DNA of 64,000 nucleotides from assembly GCA_041200185.1 (NCBI GenBank), contig CP165730.1, forward strand, positions 1,054,001 to 1,118,000. Direction: 5' to 3'. Numbering within the stretch: position 1 is the first letter of the stretch; each line of letters starts with the position of its first letter. The translations under genes and the position numbers were made by a program. Under the pieces are notes generated by a model. The model saw only the letters and a program-made list of their open reading frames with translations. It made no database searches and was not told the origin of the DNA. This DNA comes from G041200185 sp041200185 (GTDB lineage Bacteria > Pseudomonadota > Alphaproteobacteria > BNTO01). Below, piece by piece: positions 1 through 9,570 of the stretch.

Positions 1-50
1 CGACGCGCCAACTCTCCATCAATCACGGCCACAATCCATCCACTTTCAAA

Positions 51-125
51 TGGTGGGCGATAACGGGCTTGAACCGCTGACCCCCTCGGTGTAAACGAGA
101 TGCTCTACCGCTGAGCTAATCGCCC
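51..125 (-). tRNA. tRNA-Val (anticodon TAC)
   Basis: Read on the minus strand this folds into a complete cloverleaf. The acceptor stem GGGCGAT pairs with ATCGCCC, the D arm contains TTAGCTCAGC, the anticodon loop is TTTACAC (anticodon TAC), and the T arm GGTTCAAGCC is present. The 3' CCA is encoded. HU genes and tRNA-Val genes are often close together in alphaproteobacteria, so the setting is normal. Confidence 0.95.
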
Positions 126-176
126 TCAAAACTCCTCCACGCTCAGTGACCACACCACCCAGCGCAGAGGAACTAC

Positions 177-449
177 CTATCCAATGGCGTCCTTCAAAGG
201 CTTACCTGGCTTGAACTTCGGAACCCGACGCGCAGGTATGTGCAACTTCTCACCCGTGCTTGGGTTACGTCCCTCCCGCGCAGGCTTATCGACACATGAA
301 AAAATCCCAAAACTCACCAAACGCACCTCATCACCATCTTTTAAGGCATCCATAATCGAGTCAAAAACGGCGTCTACGGCCCGTTCCGCTTCGACCTTCG
401 CCAATCCGCTGCGCTCCGCAACGCTGGCCACCAACTCGCTCTTGTTCAT
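177..449 (-). CDS. hup: HU-family nucleoid DNA-binding protein
   Basis: This 90-residue protein has the full HU/IHF architecture: an N-terminal helical dimerisation part (MNKSELVASVAERSGL), the central VSFGIF strand, and the DNA-binding arm around GRNPSTGEKLHIPARR. Its length is normal for HU. In the cell HU binds and bends DNA as a dimer and compacts the nucleoid. It is transcribed towards the tRNA-Val gene. The 200 bp upstream contain no other gene that I can support. HU rather than IHF is favoured by the short, regular length, but the two cannot be separated with certainty by eye. Confidence 0.93.
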   Translation of the reverse strand: MNKSELVASVAERSGLAKVEAERAVDAVFDSIMDALKDGDEVRLVSFGIFSCVDKPAREGRNPSTGEKLHIPARRVPKFKPGKPLKDAIG

Positions 450-652
450 CGAACCCTACTCGTCTCTCAACCCCGAACACTCTTCATTCTAAGCAGAAGA
501 TGAGACCGGGGTCAACGAAACTCCTCTTGGAGATTACCATAATTCGTTATTTTTTTTACTGGTGCGCTTATATGCATCCTTCACCTTCTGACTTTCACCT
601 TTTCTTAACTACTTTTTGCTAGGAAGATACGTATGACGTATTCTAGAAATTC

Positions 653-1834
653 ATGGATAATATGTTGCGCAGATGTGCTCACCTTTCATTTTTCTTAATT
701 CTATTTCATTTACATCTTCACTCCTCTTGTCCATCTTGCCAGCGCTATTTCTTCACGCTTCATCAGATTGGCTCTCTTGCCCAGGTCTTTTACAACGGCC
801 TTGCAGACGCTAACCTTGCTACTAGGCGTTTTTTGCCTCCAGCTAAGGAAAATGCTTTATATTCCCTCGATGCTGCGACACAGCCTTTCCTGGATCATGT
901 TGATGAGTTTATTCACCTTTTCGAAGAAGCAACCTTTCTTCCCCTTTCCTCCACTTTCCCTTGCAAAGTTAATACAACGACATCTCTTTCTACTGAGAAA
1001 AGCCTTTTCTTTCGAGCAGAAGAATTGCAGAATGATTTACAGACTATTGTTGAGACTATGACTTCGAAGCCCTCGCCAACCATTTCAGGCAATGTTCCAC
1101 AAGAACTCACACTAACAAGCTGCCTAAGGGCTCTTCAACCTCCTCAAGACTTCGCCTCACGTCTCGCTGCTGCTTTTGCTCATCTTTCAGGGAGGAATGA
1201 GTTCGAAGAGCAAAAACGTGAGCTCTTTGCTTTTTATGAAAATGTATCTTCACGACTCTCTTTTGCCTTTCAATACCTAGCTACTCTTCACAAAGAGATT
1301 ACGAATACCCCTACCAGAGACCTTTGCAGATCCCGAAGAAATAGCGAATCTCTCGCTGACCTTCAACCTGAGTTCGATACTCTCGTCCGCTCTTTTCAAC
1401 TCATCAAAGACACTATCTCCCGAGCTACATCGACCTTTCTCCACCAGCGTCAGGATAAAGAAATCCGATCCCTCGTCGAAACTATCCATTACAGCGCTCA
1501 CCGTCCTGTTCTTACATCTGACGGGAAACCCGTGGCTTTAATTGAGGGAGATCCCTCACATACTGTTTTCATCAAGGTTGATGATGAAACCTTCCTCTAT
1601 CGACAAGAAAAATTCGTTTGGGACCCTCAAACCAAAAAACACGTTCGGAAAATAATCCTTCAAAAACTCATCCTCGATCCTGTCACAGACCACGTCCTCC
1701 ACCCTGATAAACTCCGAGGCTTTCCACGACCTCAGTGCGTCTATGTTACCTTTGCTGACTTATACGAGACCATCCAGAATCACCTGAACGTCACCAACAC
1801 CGTTCTCAAAGCTTTGCACCAAAGCGTCGCCTAA
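653..1834 (+). CDS. Hypothetical exported protein
   Basis: I do not recognise this 393-residue protein. The N-terminus (MLRRCAHLSFFLILFHLHLH from Met4) is basic then hydrophobic, like a signal peptide or membrane anchor, followed by a CxxC. The rest is mostly helical, with charged heptad-like stretches. No clear Shine-Dalgarno motif precedes the start. An AGGAAG sits before an ATG at 634, which is in another frame and soon stops, so the true start is uncertain. It is convergent with serC. Function unknown; an exported or envelope protein is the only inference. Confidence 0.65.
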   Translation: MDNMLRRCAHLSFFLILFHLHLHSSCPSCQRYFFTLHQIGSLAQVFYNGLADANLATRRFLPPAKENALYSLDAATQPFLDHVDEFIHLFEEATFLPLSSTFPCKVNTTTSLSTEKSLFFRAEELQNDLQTIVETMTSKPSPTISGNVPQELTLTSCLRALQPPQDFASRLAAAFAHLSGRNEFEEQKRELFAFYENVSSRLSFAFQYLATLHKEITNTPTRDLCRSRRNSESLADLQPEFDTLVRSFQLIKDTISRATSTFLHQRQDKEIRSLVETIHYSAHRPVLTSDGKPVALIEGDPSHTVFIKVDDETFLYRQEKFVWDPQTKKHVRKIILQKLILDPVTDHVLHPDKLRGFPRPQCVYVTFADLYETIQNHLNVTNTVLKALHQSVA

Positions 1835-1859
1835 CGTCGATATTGGCATTACAATTTCT

Positions 1860-3026
1860 TCAAAATTCAGCTACGACTTCGTTACGCGCCCAAGCCAACC
1901 ACGGTAGCAAAGCCTCGACGTCGCTCTCCTCAACAACTGGCCCCAACCAGAGTCTCAAACACGGTACGGACTGAGTATGGTTAAGGATATCTAGCGCTAC
2001 ACCCTTTTCCTCAAGCAAGCGCACCATCGCTCTCAAAAGGTCCCAGTCGGCCTTCTGCTGGCGCACAGGATCCCAAACCTCTATGCACGCGACGTTCTTC
2101 GCTCTAGCCGCCGGGTCCTTTACAAGAAAGTTAAATCCTTCTTCCTGTTGTGTCCATTTTTCGATAACTCGAGCATTTCGCTGAACTCGCTGCACAAGAC
2201 CAGCCAACCCACCCTGAGCCTCTACCCACGTTAACGCCTGCACCATATCCTTCACAAACGCCAAAGAAACCGTGTTTATCGTATGTCCTTGCCAAAACAA
2301 AGGAGAGACTCTTCGCACCTCACCTTTTTCCTCCACAGGAGGACGGAAAAGACGTGGGCGAGGCCATGGTGGCACATACGTCGCCAAACGCTCCTGCGCC
2401 CTCGGACTTAATATGACTGTCCCTAAGCCGGCCTCGCCTCCTAGTCCCTTTTGCCATGAAAAAGCCGTCGCATCTAAGTCTTTCCATGGCAAGGCCTCAC
2501 AAAATATTGAAGCTGTCGCATCACATATTGTCAGCCCTGTTCTTACATCCCACGGCACAGATTCCCAAGCCCTCCGCGAAATTGTTGTGCCCGAAGGTGT
2601 CTCTGTCCAAACAAAAACGGCATCTTTCTCAAGTTTGCACTCCGAAAAATCTAGGCTTTCCCCCACTGGAAAGGAAAAGACTCGATGTTGCGGAACCTTC
2701 AACTCATGCTCGACATCGAAAACCCAATGATTTCCAAACACTCCATTTGTTAAAACATCAACTGGTTTGGCACCTAGAAGATTCCATAAGAGAAATTCCA
2801 TCGCTCCCGTGCAACCGCCGCTCACCAAGCCAATCTCGTACGTTTCCGGAATCTGAAGCACACGCCTGAGCCGCTCCAAAACATCATGGATCAACGCTAA
2901 TCCGCGGCGGCTACGATGCGAAATCCCCAAAATTTCTTCTCCAGCCGCAAACAGCCCCCTGCAAATCTTACGTGTTGGACCTGAACCAAAGCGCGGATCC
3001 TTCGGCCGACAAGACGGTTCTGACAC
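1860..3026 (-). CDS. serC: Phosphoserine aminotransferase SerC
   Basis: This 388-residue PLP-dependent aminotransferase makes 3-phosphoserine from 3-phosphohydroxypyruvate and glutamate in serine biosynthesis. The N-terminal RFGSGPTRK motif, the ISHRSRRG substrate-binding segment and the SWQKGLGGE motif with the likely PLP lysine K193 are all visible. The length and the long C-terminal domain match the alphaproteobacterial SerC subgroup (about 380-390 residues). The reading frame is intact. SerA is not adjacent. In this lineage the enzyme may also serve pyridoxine synthesis through PdxB/SerC chemistry, which cannot be judged here. Confidence 0.9.
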   Translation of the reverse strand: MSEPSCRPKDPRFGSGPTRKICRGLFAAGEEILGISHRSRRGLALIHDVLERLRRVLQIPETYEIGLVSGGCTGAMEFLLWNLLGAKPVDVLTNGVFGNHWVFDVEHELKVPQHRVFSFPVGESLDFSECKLEKDAVFVWTETPSGTTISRRAWESVPWDVRTGLTICDATASIFCEALPWKDLDATAFSWQKGLGGEAGLGTVILSPRAQERLATYVPPWPRPRLFRPPVEEKGEVRRVSPLFWQGHTINTVSLAFVKDMVQALTWVEAQGGLAGLVQRVQRNARVIEKWTQQEEGFNFLVKDPAARAKNVACIEVWDPVRQQKADWDLLRAMVRLLEEKGVALDILNHTQSVPCLRLWLGPVVEESDVEALLPWLAWARNEVVAEF

Positions 3027-3227
3027 AAAGACCTCCTTCCCAGATAATACGCCTCATTCTACGCAAGTTTTTACAGCTGCGACAGCCTATTTTTTCAGTT
3101 TATGTGAAGTATAGACACTAATTTTAACAAAAAATTAACTTACAAATTATAGTATTACAACAAGATGTCGTTTAATGTGCCCGGACTTGTATTACACGCG
3201 GACGTACACACTCAAGAGGATCGTCGA

Positions 3228-5267
3228 ATGAAGACCCAAATTTCCAAGTACTTGTGGTCTCTAGCAGGCTTTGCACTTATCACCCCTAGCCTCTCTGCTG
3301 GAGAGATTCCGGTGATAGAACCCCAAGACCGTTCACTTCAAGCCGATTTTATTGAAGCAGCCGCGCGCACACGAGGCCTTTACAACTATCTCATACAGCA
3401 TCCGCAACAAACTTTCGCTGATCAGTTAGCCTATCTCAGCTTTATGGGAGTTCTTAGCCAGTCAGCAAGATACCTCATTGAGCACATAGCCTCTGTCAGC
3501 TATGACACCGAAATCGAATCATCCGAAAATGACATCACGCTGAGAGTCTGCGATTTTGTTCTCAACAGCGCCAGACACCTCATTAATCTCAATGAAGAAG
3601 GCGAAGGTTTTACAGGAACTCTTCCAGATAGCTCTTGGGATCTTGATGCTTGTCTTACCTCAACTCTTAGACAATCCTTCGAAATGAGCGGAGAAAAGCT
3701 TATTGACGTTTGTTTATTGGTAACACTCGGCGCCAAAGCCACACCACAAGACATCTCCAACCTCACTACGTCCATGGACGAGGAAGATCAACAGTTAGCC
3801 AAGGTTTTCACAACCATTTCTACTTGGAACTTGGAAGGAATTAATCACAATATTCCTGTCTATGCCCCAGGCTCTATGGTGTATCTCTGGCCGCAAAAGA
3901 CGCCGACTAAGCACTCTAGACACAAAAGGAACCATTCTAACAATGCCACCTCCGCAGACACCTCCGCTGATCAGGCAGACTCTACTGACTTCACGCACCA
4001 GAACGATGGCCAAAATTCAAACAGACGCAGCCAGCGTGCTGGGCGCGCCTCAAGTGCCGAGGAGCACTCATCCGCGGAAGTTAATCCGTCAGGCCGCCGC
4101 GGTTCTAGCAGAAACCGCGACAACTATGACAATAACTTCGCACCTGATAACAGCGGGAGGAATCGCTCAACAAGTAATCGAACCCGTTCAAACAGCAATC
4201 GCCGTCATCCCGAAAACGAACAACCCCATGAATTCGAGGTTGATAGGCGCCCCGGTGTCGACCCAACAAATGACGGGCGCCAGCAAGGACGACGTCGCAA
4301 AACCTCTGACGCCAGCAGAAACTCTCGTAACAATGATTTTGACAGAAACTCCAACCACGCTACCCCTCCTCGGAACTCAGGAGATCACGACCGCATGAGG
4401 CTAGAAAGCTCTGGTCGTTACCGTGACGAAAGACCCATGCGCGACAGCAACTCATCTTCAAGCCGGCAAAGAAGAGATAATTTGAATCACGCTTCTAACG
4501 GTGCAACGGAAGATTTCTATGACCACGGTCGTACAGGGAATAACCTCCGTCAAGACACCAACAGGAGAACCCGAAAAGAACGTGACAAGAAAAACACTAG
4601 CCGCAATGACCTGGAGCAAGATCTCGAACGCCCAGACTTCGACAACGTCGTTCTGAATAATGGAAGAACTAATAACGGAAGAGCTTCAAATCGTGAAGAA
4701 GACTTCAGCACAGGTCGTCGTCGCGCATCTCGTGGAGACCGGTTTAATGAAATCCCCGATGACCGAGGTCACACAGACCCAACAAGACCTGACCGAACAG
4801 AGTCACAATCTCGTCGCCGTGACGATGCCACCCCTCGTCAAGATTACGACCCAACCCTGTCAGACAGACGCTATCCTTCTGCCGATTCCACACCCCGGAG
4901 AAATCGTCCCCACCCAACTGACAGGTTCCGCGACGGCACTGATGAGCACGATTTTACCTATGGTGACGACTTAGCTCGCACACCACACCGCAACAAAAGA
5001 GGGCACAATGAGGAACAAAATCCTCACGAAGAGACCCGTCATCGCGAAAGATCCGATCGTCAAAGGACAGCGTCTTCACAGCTTAACAGCGCACCACAAG
5101 ACGCTTCTATGCAAGTTGGTCTCCTTGTTGACGGCAATAAAATCAACATCAACGGCAACACCTCTATCAGCATTCAAACAGGCCGAAACAACTGGAATGA
5201 CTTCTCGCTCATCGTTGATGGCAAAAAAGTCCCCGTACGAAACCAGGTTTCCTTCTATGCTAACTAG
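3228..5267 (+). CDS. Secreted protein with long Arg/Asn/Asp/Ser-rich disordered middle
   Basis: The start at 3228 is preferred over the in-frame ATG at 3165, because AAGAGGA lies just upstream and a textbook signal peptide follows (MKTQISKYLWSLAGFALIT, cleavage near LSAGE). This gives 679 residues. Residues 25-250 are an ordinary folded-looking domain. About 350 residues then follow that are extremely rich in R, N, D, S and G, with no hydrophobic core. A short ordered C-terminus follows, with GLLVDGNKININGNTSISI and VPVRNQVSFYAN, probably beta strands. No family is recognised. The protein could bind nucleic acid or polyanions, or act as an exported effector; this is inference. A second reading frame is also unusually open across 3862-5526. 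Confidence 0.8.
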   Translation: MKTQISKYLWSLAGFALITPSLSAGEIPVIEPQDRSLQADFIEAAARTRGLYNYLIQHPQQTFADQLAYLSFMGVLSQSARYLIEHIASVSYDTEIESSENDITLRVCDFVLNSARHLINLNEEGEGFTGTLPDSSWDLDACLTSTLRQSFEMSGEKLIDVCLLVTLGAKATPQDISNLTTSMDEEDQQLAKVFTTISTWNLEGINHNIPVYAPGSMVYLWPQKTPTKHSRHKRNHSNNATSADTSADQADSTDFTHQNDGQNSNRRSQRAGRASSAEEHSSAEVNPSGRRGSSRNRDNYDNNFAPDNSGRNRSTSNRTRSNSNRRHPENEQPHEFEVDRRPGVDPTNDGRQQGRRRKTSDASRNSRNNDFDRNSNHATPPRNSGDHDRMRLESSGRYRDERPMRDSNSSSSRQRRDNLNHASNGATEDFYDHGRTGNNLRQDTNRRTRKERDKKNTSRNDLEQDLERPDFDNVVLNNGRTNNGRASNREEDFSTGRRRASRGDRFNEIPDDRGHTDPTRPDRTESQSRRRDDATPRQDYDPTLSDRRYPSADSTPRRNRPHPTDRFRDGTDEHDFTYGDDLARTPHRNKRGHNEEQNPHEETRHRERSDRQRTASSQLNSAPQDASMQVGLLVDGNKININGNTSISIQTGRNNWNDFSLIVDGKKVPVRNQVSFYAN

Positions 5268-5289
5268 CTACCTGCGACCTTTCTCTGCC

Positions 5290-7147
5290 CTATTCAACGG
5301 TTACGGCCTTGGCAAGGTTTCTCGGCCTGTCAACGTTGCACCCTCTAAACTTCGCAACCTTGTAGGCAAGCATCTGACACAGAACACTATAAACGAAAGA
5401 TTTCGATATCTCGCCCGTTTCAGGAGCGACCAACGTTACCACCTTCCCTTGAGGAAGATCACTTTTCTCGATCTCTCTTTGGCCGATGGCATCTGTCAGG
5501 AAAATGGCCGTCCCTCCACGTGCTAGTGTCTCTTGCGCATTTGATAAAACTTTAGGAAACAGCTCATCCCATGGTGCCAGGAAAACGCTTACCGTATGAA
5601 CATCAACCAAGGCAATGGGACCGTGTTTTAGTTCGCCAGCAGGGTAACCTTCGGCATGAAGATACGACGTCTCCTTTAGCTTCAGCGCTCCCTCAAGAGC
5701 AACGGGATAAAGAACCCCCCGCCCCAAAAACAAGATAACTGACGCCTGAAGCAGCTGTTGCACCAAGGGCTTCCAGGCGTCATCTCGAATCCTTAAAATT
5801 TCCTCCAAAAGCTCAGGAATCTTCTTTGCATCCTTCTGTAAACGCGCCAAAACATCCTTGGATTGCCGTTGCTTTGCCACTCGCAGAAGGATACCCACCA
5901 AGGCTGCCAGCTGAGCTGTGAAGGCCTTCGTCGACACGACACTTACTTCGGGTCCTGCCCGCAAAGGTATAACGGCATCCGCCCTTTTAGCCATACTACT
6001 GTGAGCAACGTTCGTAACAGCTCCTGTAGAAATCTTCTGCGCCCTGACCATTTCCATAGCCTGAAGAGTATCCAACGTCTCCCCGGATTGCGATAAAAAA
6101 AGATAAAAAGAATGTTCGTTCAACACAGGAGCTCGATAACGAAACTCTGAAGCGACCTCTGCCTGAGCTGATACCCTCCCCCATATTTCAAAGAGGTATT
6201 TTCCTATCAAGCTGGCATAAAAGGATGACCCACAACCTATCAGTCCCAACATCTGAGCTTGCGATATAGCTTCTAATATAGGTTCAAACTCCCTACCACG
6301 AAAAGCTTCCATCATTCGTCTTATTACGCTCGGTTGCTCATAAATCTCCCTTAACGTAGCGTCCTCAAAAACTGGATGAGAGTCTTCCCTCCCCGTAAGT
6401 TCAAGGGGTTGCCAAGACTTTACTACCTCCCTTCCCTGCTCACTCTGGAAATGACATGAAATTGCGCCGTTCTCCCGCTGAATCACGGCCATTTCTCCAT
6501 CTTCCAAATCCACAAAGGAACGTCCCCATTTCGACAAGGCTGGACACATCTGATGCTAAAGAAACGCCTGATTCATAAGTCGCTACTGACAAGGGGCTCT
6601 CCCTACGAGCGGCAATCATGAAATCTGGAAAATCCGTGTGAAACAGGAGGAGCGCCCAAGTTCCCCGCAGCAAAGAAAGAACTTGTTGTACCGCCTCAAC
6701 AACGTGCATTCCGCCTCGGATTTCTTTTGAAACCAGATGGACAATAAGCTCTGTGTCCGTCTGACTTGTCAACGTTACTCCCGGCAATTGTCGTCGCAAA
6801 TCAGCCACATTCTCCAGAATGCCATTGTGGACAACTGTCGTATACCCGTCCGACTGAGGGTGGGCATTAGCCTCCGTCACAGCGCCGTGAGTCGCCCAAC
6901 GTGTGTGAGCCATCCCAAACCACGCCGACTCCACCCTAGCCGTCTCACGCCCTGCCGCGGCATCCTCCTGCAAGGCAGCTCGAAGTTGATCCACCTTGCC
7001 GACAGCCCGCTTTCTGTACAATCCTTCCGGTCCAAGTAGCGCCACCCCAGCTGAATCATATCCTCGATATTCTAGACAGCTGAGTCCATCAACAAGGTTT
7101 CCAAGTATCCCCCCACCTAACTGAGCTATCCCAACAATCCCGCACAC
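5290..7147 (-). pseudogene. glmS: Glutamine-fructose-6-phosphate aminotransferase GlmS, split by a 1-nt frameshift
   Basis: GlmS makes glucosamine-6-phosphate, the entry to peptidoglycan and LPS amino sugars. The start is taken as the GTG at 7147, preceded by GAGG, because it places Cys at position 2 (VCGIVGI) as the Ntn amidotransferase domain needs. The glutaminase half runs to about 6520. Both SIS isomerase domains (GCGSSFYAS, SQSGETLDT, SVVSTKAFT) and the C-terminal LAKAVTVE lie in the next frame. The shift falls near 6515-6525, between VEMGT and SFVDLEDGEM, and equals one extra T. Apart from this the protein is full length (about 618 residues) and conserved. Because glmS is normally essential, a base-call error is as likely as a real mutation. 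Confidence 0.85.
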
Positions 7148-7708
7148 TACGACCTCAACATATTTAATAAATTCTTCGCGGTGATTATAGCGTAAACTGA
7201 TCACCCCACATTCCCTTCACGCCAGGAATATTTCCCCATGCATCTCTTCCTGCTAGGAGATGCTCACCCAACTAACTCGCCAGCCCAATCCCGAGGACAC
7301 GCAAATACATTTTTGGAACGGGACTCCTTGCATCTAACATGTCTAAGAAACGCCAATAACGTCTTAGACCACAAGCGTATAAATTCTTGTATCCAGAAGC
7401 CATAAACCTGGCAAAGCTCTCAGTACATCTCCTTTACCTTGAAGAGGAGGACGCAAACTCACCAAAACTACACGAGAACTTTCTGCAAGTCCCGAAAGTC
7501 ATATTTCCTGAGAAGCAGCATAATTACCTCGCAGGATCAGCCCACATCATACAAGCGATTATGCAAAATGCTTCATAATTCTTCCATTATACTAATCAAT
7601 GCTTTTTTATACCAACAATCGATTTCAACACCTCAAAAAGGTGAAGGAAACCCACCTGGCTTCACCAAACAACCAAGGACTCAGAAAACGATATTTGTAA
7701 TCGTTCTA
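7148..7708. other. Gene-poor stretch upstream of glmS
   Basis: About 560 bp lie between the glmS start and the end of the next minus-strand gene. Short open frames on the plus strand (7387-7578 and 7439-7822) have no ribosome-binding site and no recognisable protein character. I see no tRNA, riboswitch or convincing terminator. The glmS promoter should lie here, but I cannot place it. Confidence 0.4.
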
Positions 7709-8731
7709 CTATTTTTCTTGCGGGGAAGGACAATACCAAACTCGCACTTTCAGGGGATTCCCGAACATGTCTCGTGCCATCGTCGTCAAAAGCTTCATTT
7801 CGCTCCCTTTTGCCTGACTTAGAGCCTCGATCTCTTCCGTCCTCATGTGCACCTTAACCTTTCGTTCCTGCCACTCCCTGAAATCCTGTTCAGAATACTG
7901 GCGACCTTTTTTGTCAAGGCAAAGTGCCTGAACTTTTACAGCACTGTCTTTCTGGAAAGGAGACAGATACTTTTCAAGCATATCCTGGACAGCTTTTAAC
8001 TTCTTGAGGACCTGCTCATCATGTTGAGATACCTCCTTTCCCGGTTCCGACAACTCTTCCAATTTGGCCTCAATAGCCTTTTGAACAACGTAATAGCTTC
8101 TGTCAGAATAAAACTTCGAAAAAACGGTCAGAAGTACACAATATTCTTTCATCTCTCTTTCCGACATTTTAAGCTCTTTCTGTCGCCGCCATTTTTCACG
8201 AAGACGCTCAGGAACCTCAAAAGACTCAACGTCCACCTCAGAAACGCGCTTTTCGAGTTCTTCAAGTGTCCGAAGTGACGTCTTTTTCAGGATTTCGAAC
8301 TCTCCACTTGTCACGGTGAGTTGCCTATTTTCTTCGGGAATGCGAACCTTCATTCCCTGCCGCAAAGCATAATCCAAAGCAAATTTTTTCAATCCATCTG
8401 GTTTCGTCGATAACTTATCAACCTCATCAAACCGTTGTTGAACGCCTTGAGCCAACAAACGCAAGCGATGCAGTGCTTTTCGAGCCTCTTGGGGTTTCAT
8501 ACGACTCAACTCCGCCATAAAGTTCCCTTCAGCAAGTGTCATAAGATGAATGAGATGTGTCATATTGGAAGTGTGATATCCATAAATTCCACTTCCATTC
8601 CCGAATTTCGGTCCACACAGGGGAATCAACGGCGTTTCCAGATTCCACCTCGAAAAACGAGACCACCACCAACCTCCCCCGAAAATAAGGGTCCCACAGC
8701 CCACAATAACGGCAATCTTGGCCTTCTTCAT
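7709..8731 (-). CDS. Membrane-anchored helical protein of unknown function
   Basis: The ATG at 8731 follows GAGGAG with good spacing and is preferred over the ATG three codons earlier. The 340-residue product starts with a basic KKAK and one hydrophobic segment (IAVIVGCGTLIFGGGWWW), probably an uncleaved anchor. A lipobox reading (IVGC) is possible, but the hydrophobic stretch before the Cys is too short. The remainder is rich in K, E, L and R and is predicted to be mostly helical or coiled coil. No family is recognised. It is a likely envelope protein facing the periplasm. Confidence 0.7.
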   Translation of the reverse strand: MKKAKIAVIVGCGTLIFGGGWWWSRFSRWNLETPLIPLCGPKFGNGSGIYGYHTSNMTHLIHLMTLAEGNFMAELSRMKPQEARKALHRLRLLAQGVQQRFDEVDKLSTKPDGLKKFALDYALRQGMKVRIPEENRQLTVTSGEFEILKKTSLRTLEELEKRVSEVDVESFEVPERLREKWRRQKELKMSEREMKEYCVLLTVFSKFYSDRSYYVVQKAIEAKLEELSEPGKEVSQHDEQVLKKLKAVQDMLEKYLSPFQKDSAVKVQALCLDKKGRQYSEQDFREWQERKVKVHMRTEEIEALSQAKGSEMKLLTTMARDMFGNPLKVRVWYCPSPQEK

Positions 8732-8877
8732 TCCGCGCACTCCTCGACTCTACATGGCCCTAAACCTTATCATTAATCATTCTAAATCACTTTTCACAAA
8801 CTGAGGGAGCAGCTTTATCTCCCCTGGCTGCCCCTTAAATTTTTTCCTCTGCGGTAACCGATATTTTAAAAGAAGAT

Positions 8878-9396
8878 TTATTGTCCACCTGCGTTTGCCT
8901 GCTGCACGGCTCTTTGCCGCTCCTGCGCACTTATTCGACGCTGCAGGCAATTAATACAATCAACAATCGTCGTACCTAGCGCGTCAACGTAGTACTCATT
9001 ACCGTCGTACTTTACTAGCAATATCCTCTTGTTGCCTGAATAACCGTTCATATGAGGAACGTAGTTATCATTAGCGTTAAGCCCTAAGCCGGCTCGTGCT
9101 ACAGCCTCGATAAACTCTCTTATCTCCTTAGCACTAGCATACTGCGAAAGGTGATTATGCGCGTCAGTGAATGCCGCGGCCAATGTCACGACAACCCCCC
9201 CCTGTCCATCTAGCCATTTCGTCTGGTGCAAATCCAAAACGTTTATCTGTGTCAGTTGACCAGCTGTGCTCACAACATTGTACGAGTGGCCCTGATAAAC
9301 TTGTGCATCAAACTTCAGAGACGCGTCTACCTGGGTAGCGGCATTCGACTGAACAACCGCTGTCAGAGACGCTGCTGCAACTAAAAATTCTCTCAT
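8878..9396 (-). CDS. Small exported protein of unknown function
   Basis: AAGGAG lies upstream of the ATG at 9396, which is chosen over the earlier in-frame start because a clean signal peptide follows (MREFLVAAASLTAVVQSNA, cleavage before ATQVD). The mature part is about 150 residues, with mixed alpha/beta character and two cysteines near the C-terminus (DCINC). No domain is recognised. It lies downstream of pyrH on the same strand but is separated from it by about 170 bp, so it is probably its own transcription unit. Confidence 0.7.
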   Translation of the reverse strand: MREFLVAAASLTAVVQSNAATQVDASLKFDAQVYQGHSYNVVSTAGQLTQINVLDLHQTKWLDGQGGVVVTLAAAFTDAHNHLSQYASAKEIREFIEAVARAGLGLNANDNYVPHMNGYSGNKRILLVKYDGNEYYVDALGTTIVDCINCLQRRISAQERQRAVQQANAGGQ

Positions 9397-9570
9397 TCCT
9401 ACACTCCTTGTCAAAATTCTACTGACCCCTCATCGGTCTCCACACCTAGGTATGGGATGATCAAAAGAGCTCTGCTCGTCAAGATTTTGTGCACGTACAC
9501 TAAGCCTCTGCCTCCACCTCTTCCCCTCCGGCATCACTCCAGATCAACAACTCGCTATCCCTAAGGTCAC

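Noticed and set aside
7148..7300. A glmS ribozyme/riboswitch upstream of glmS
   Set aside because: That element is known mainly from Gram-positive bacteria, and no matching core could be seen between 7148 and 7300.
7387..7822. Small plus-strand ORFs as genes
   Set aside because: No ribosome-binding site, poor protein character, and overlap with the end of a better-supported minus-strand gene.
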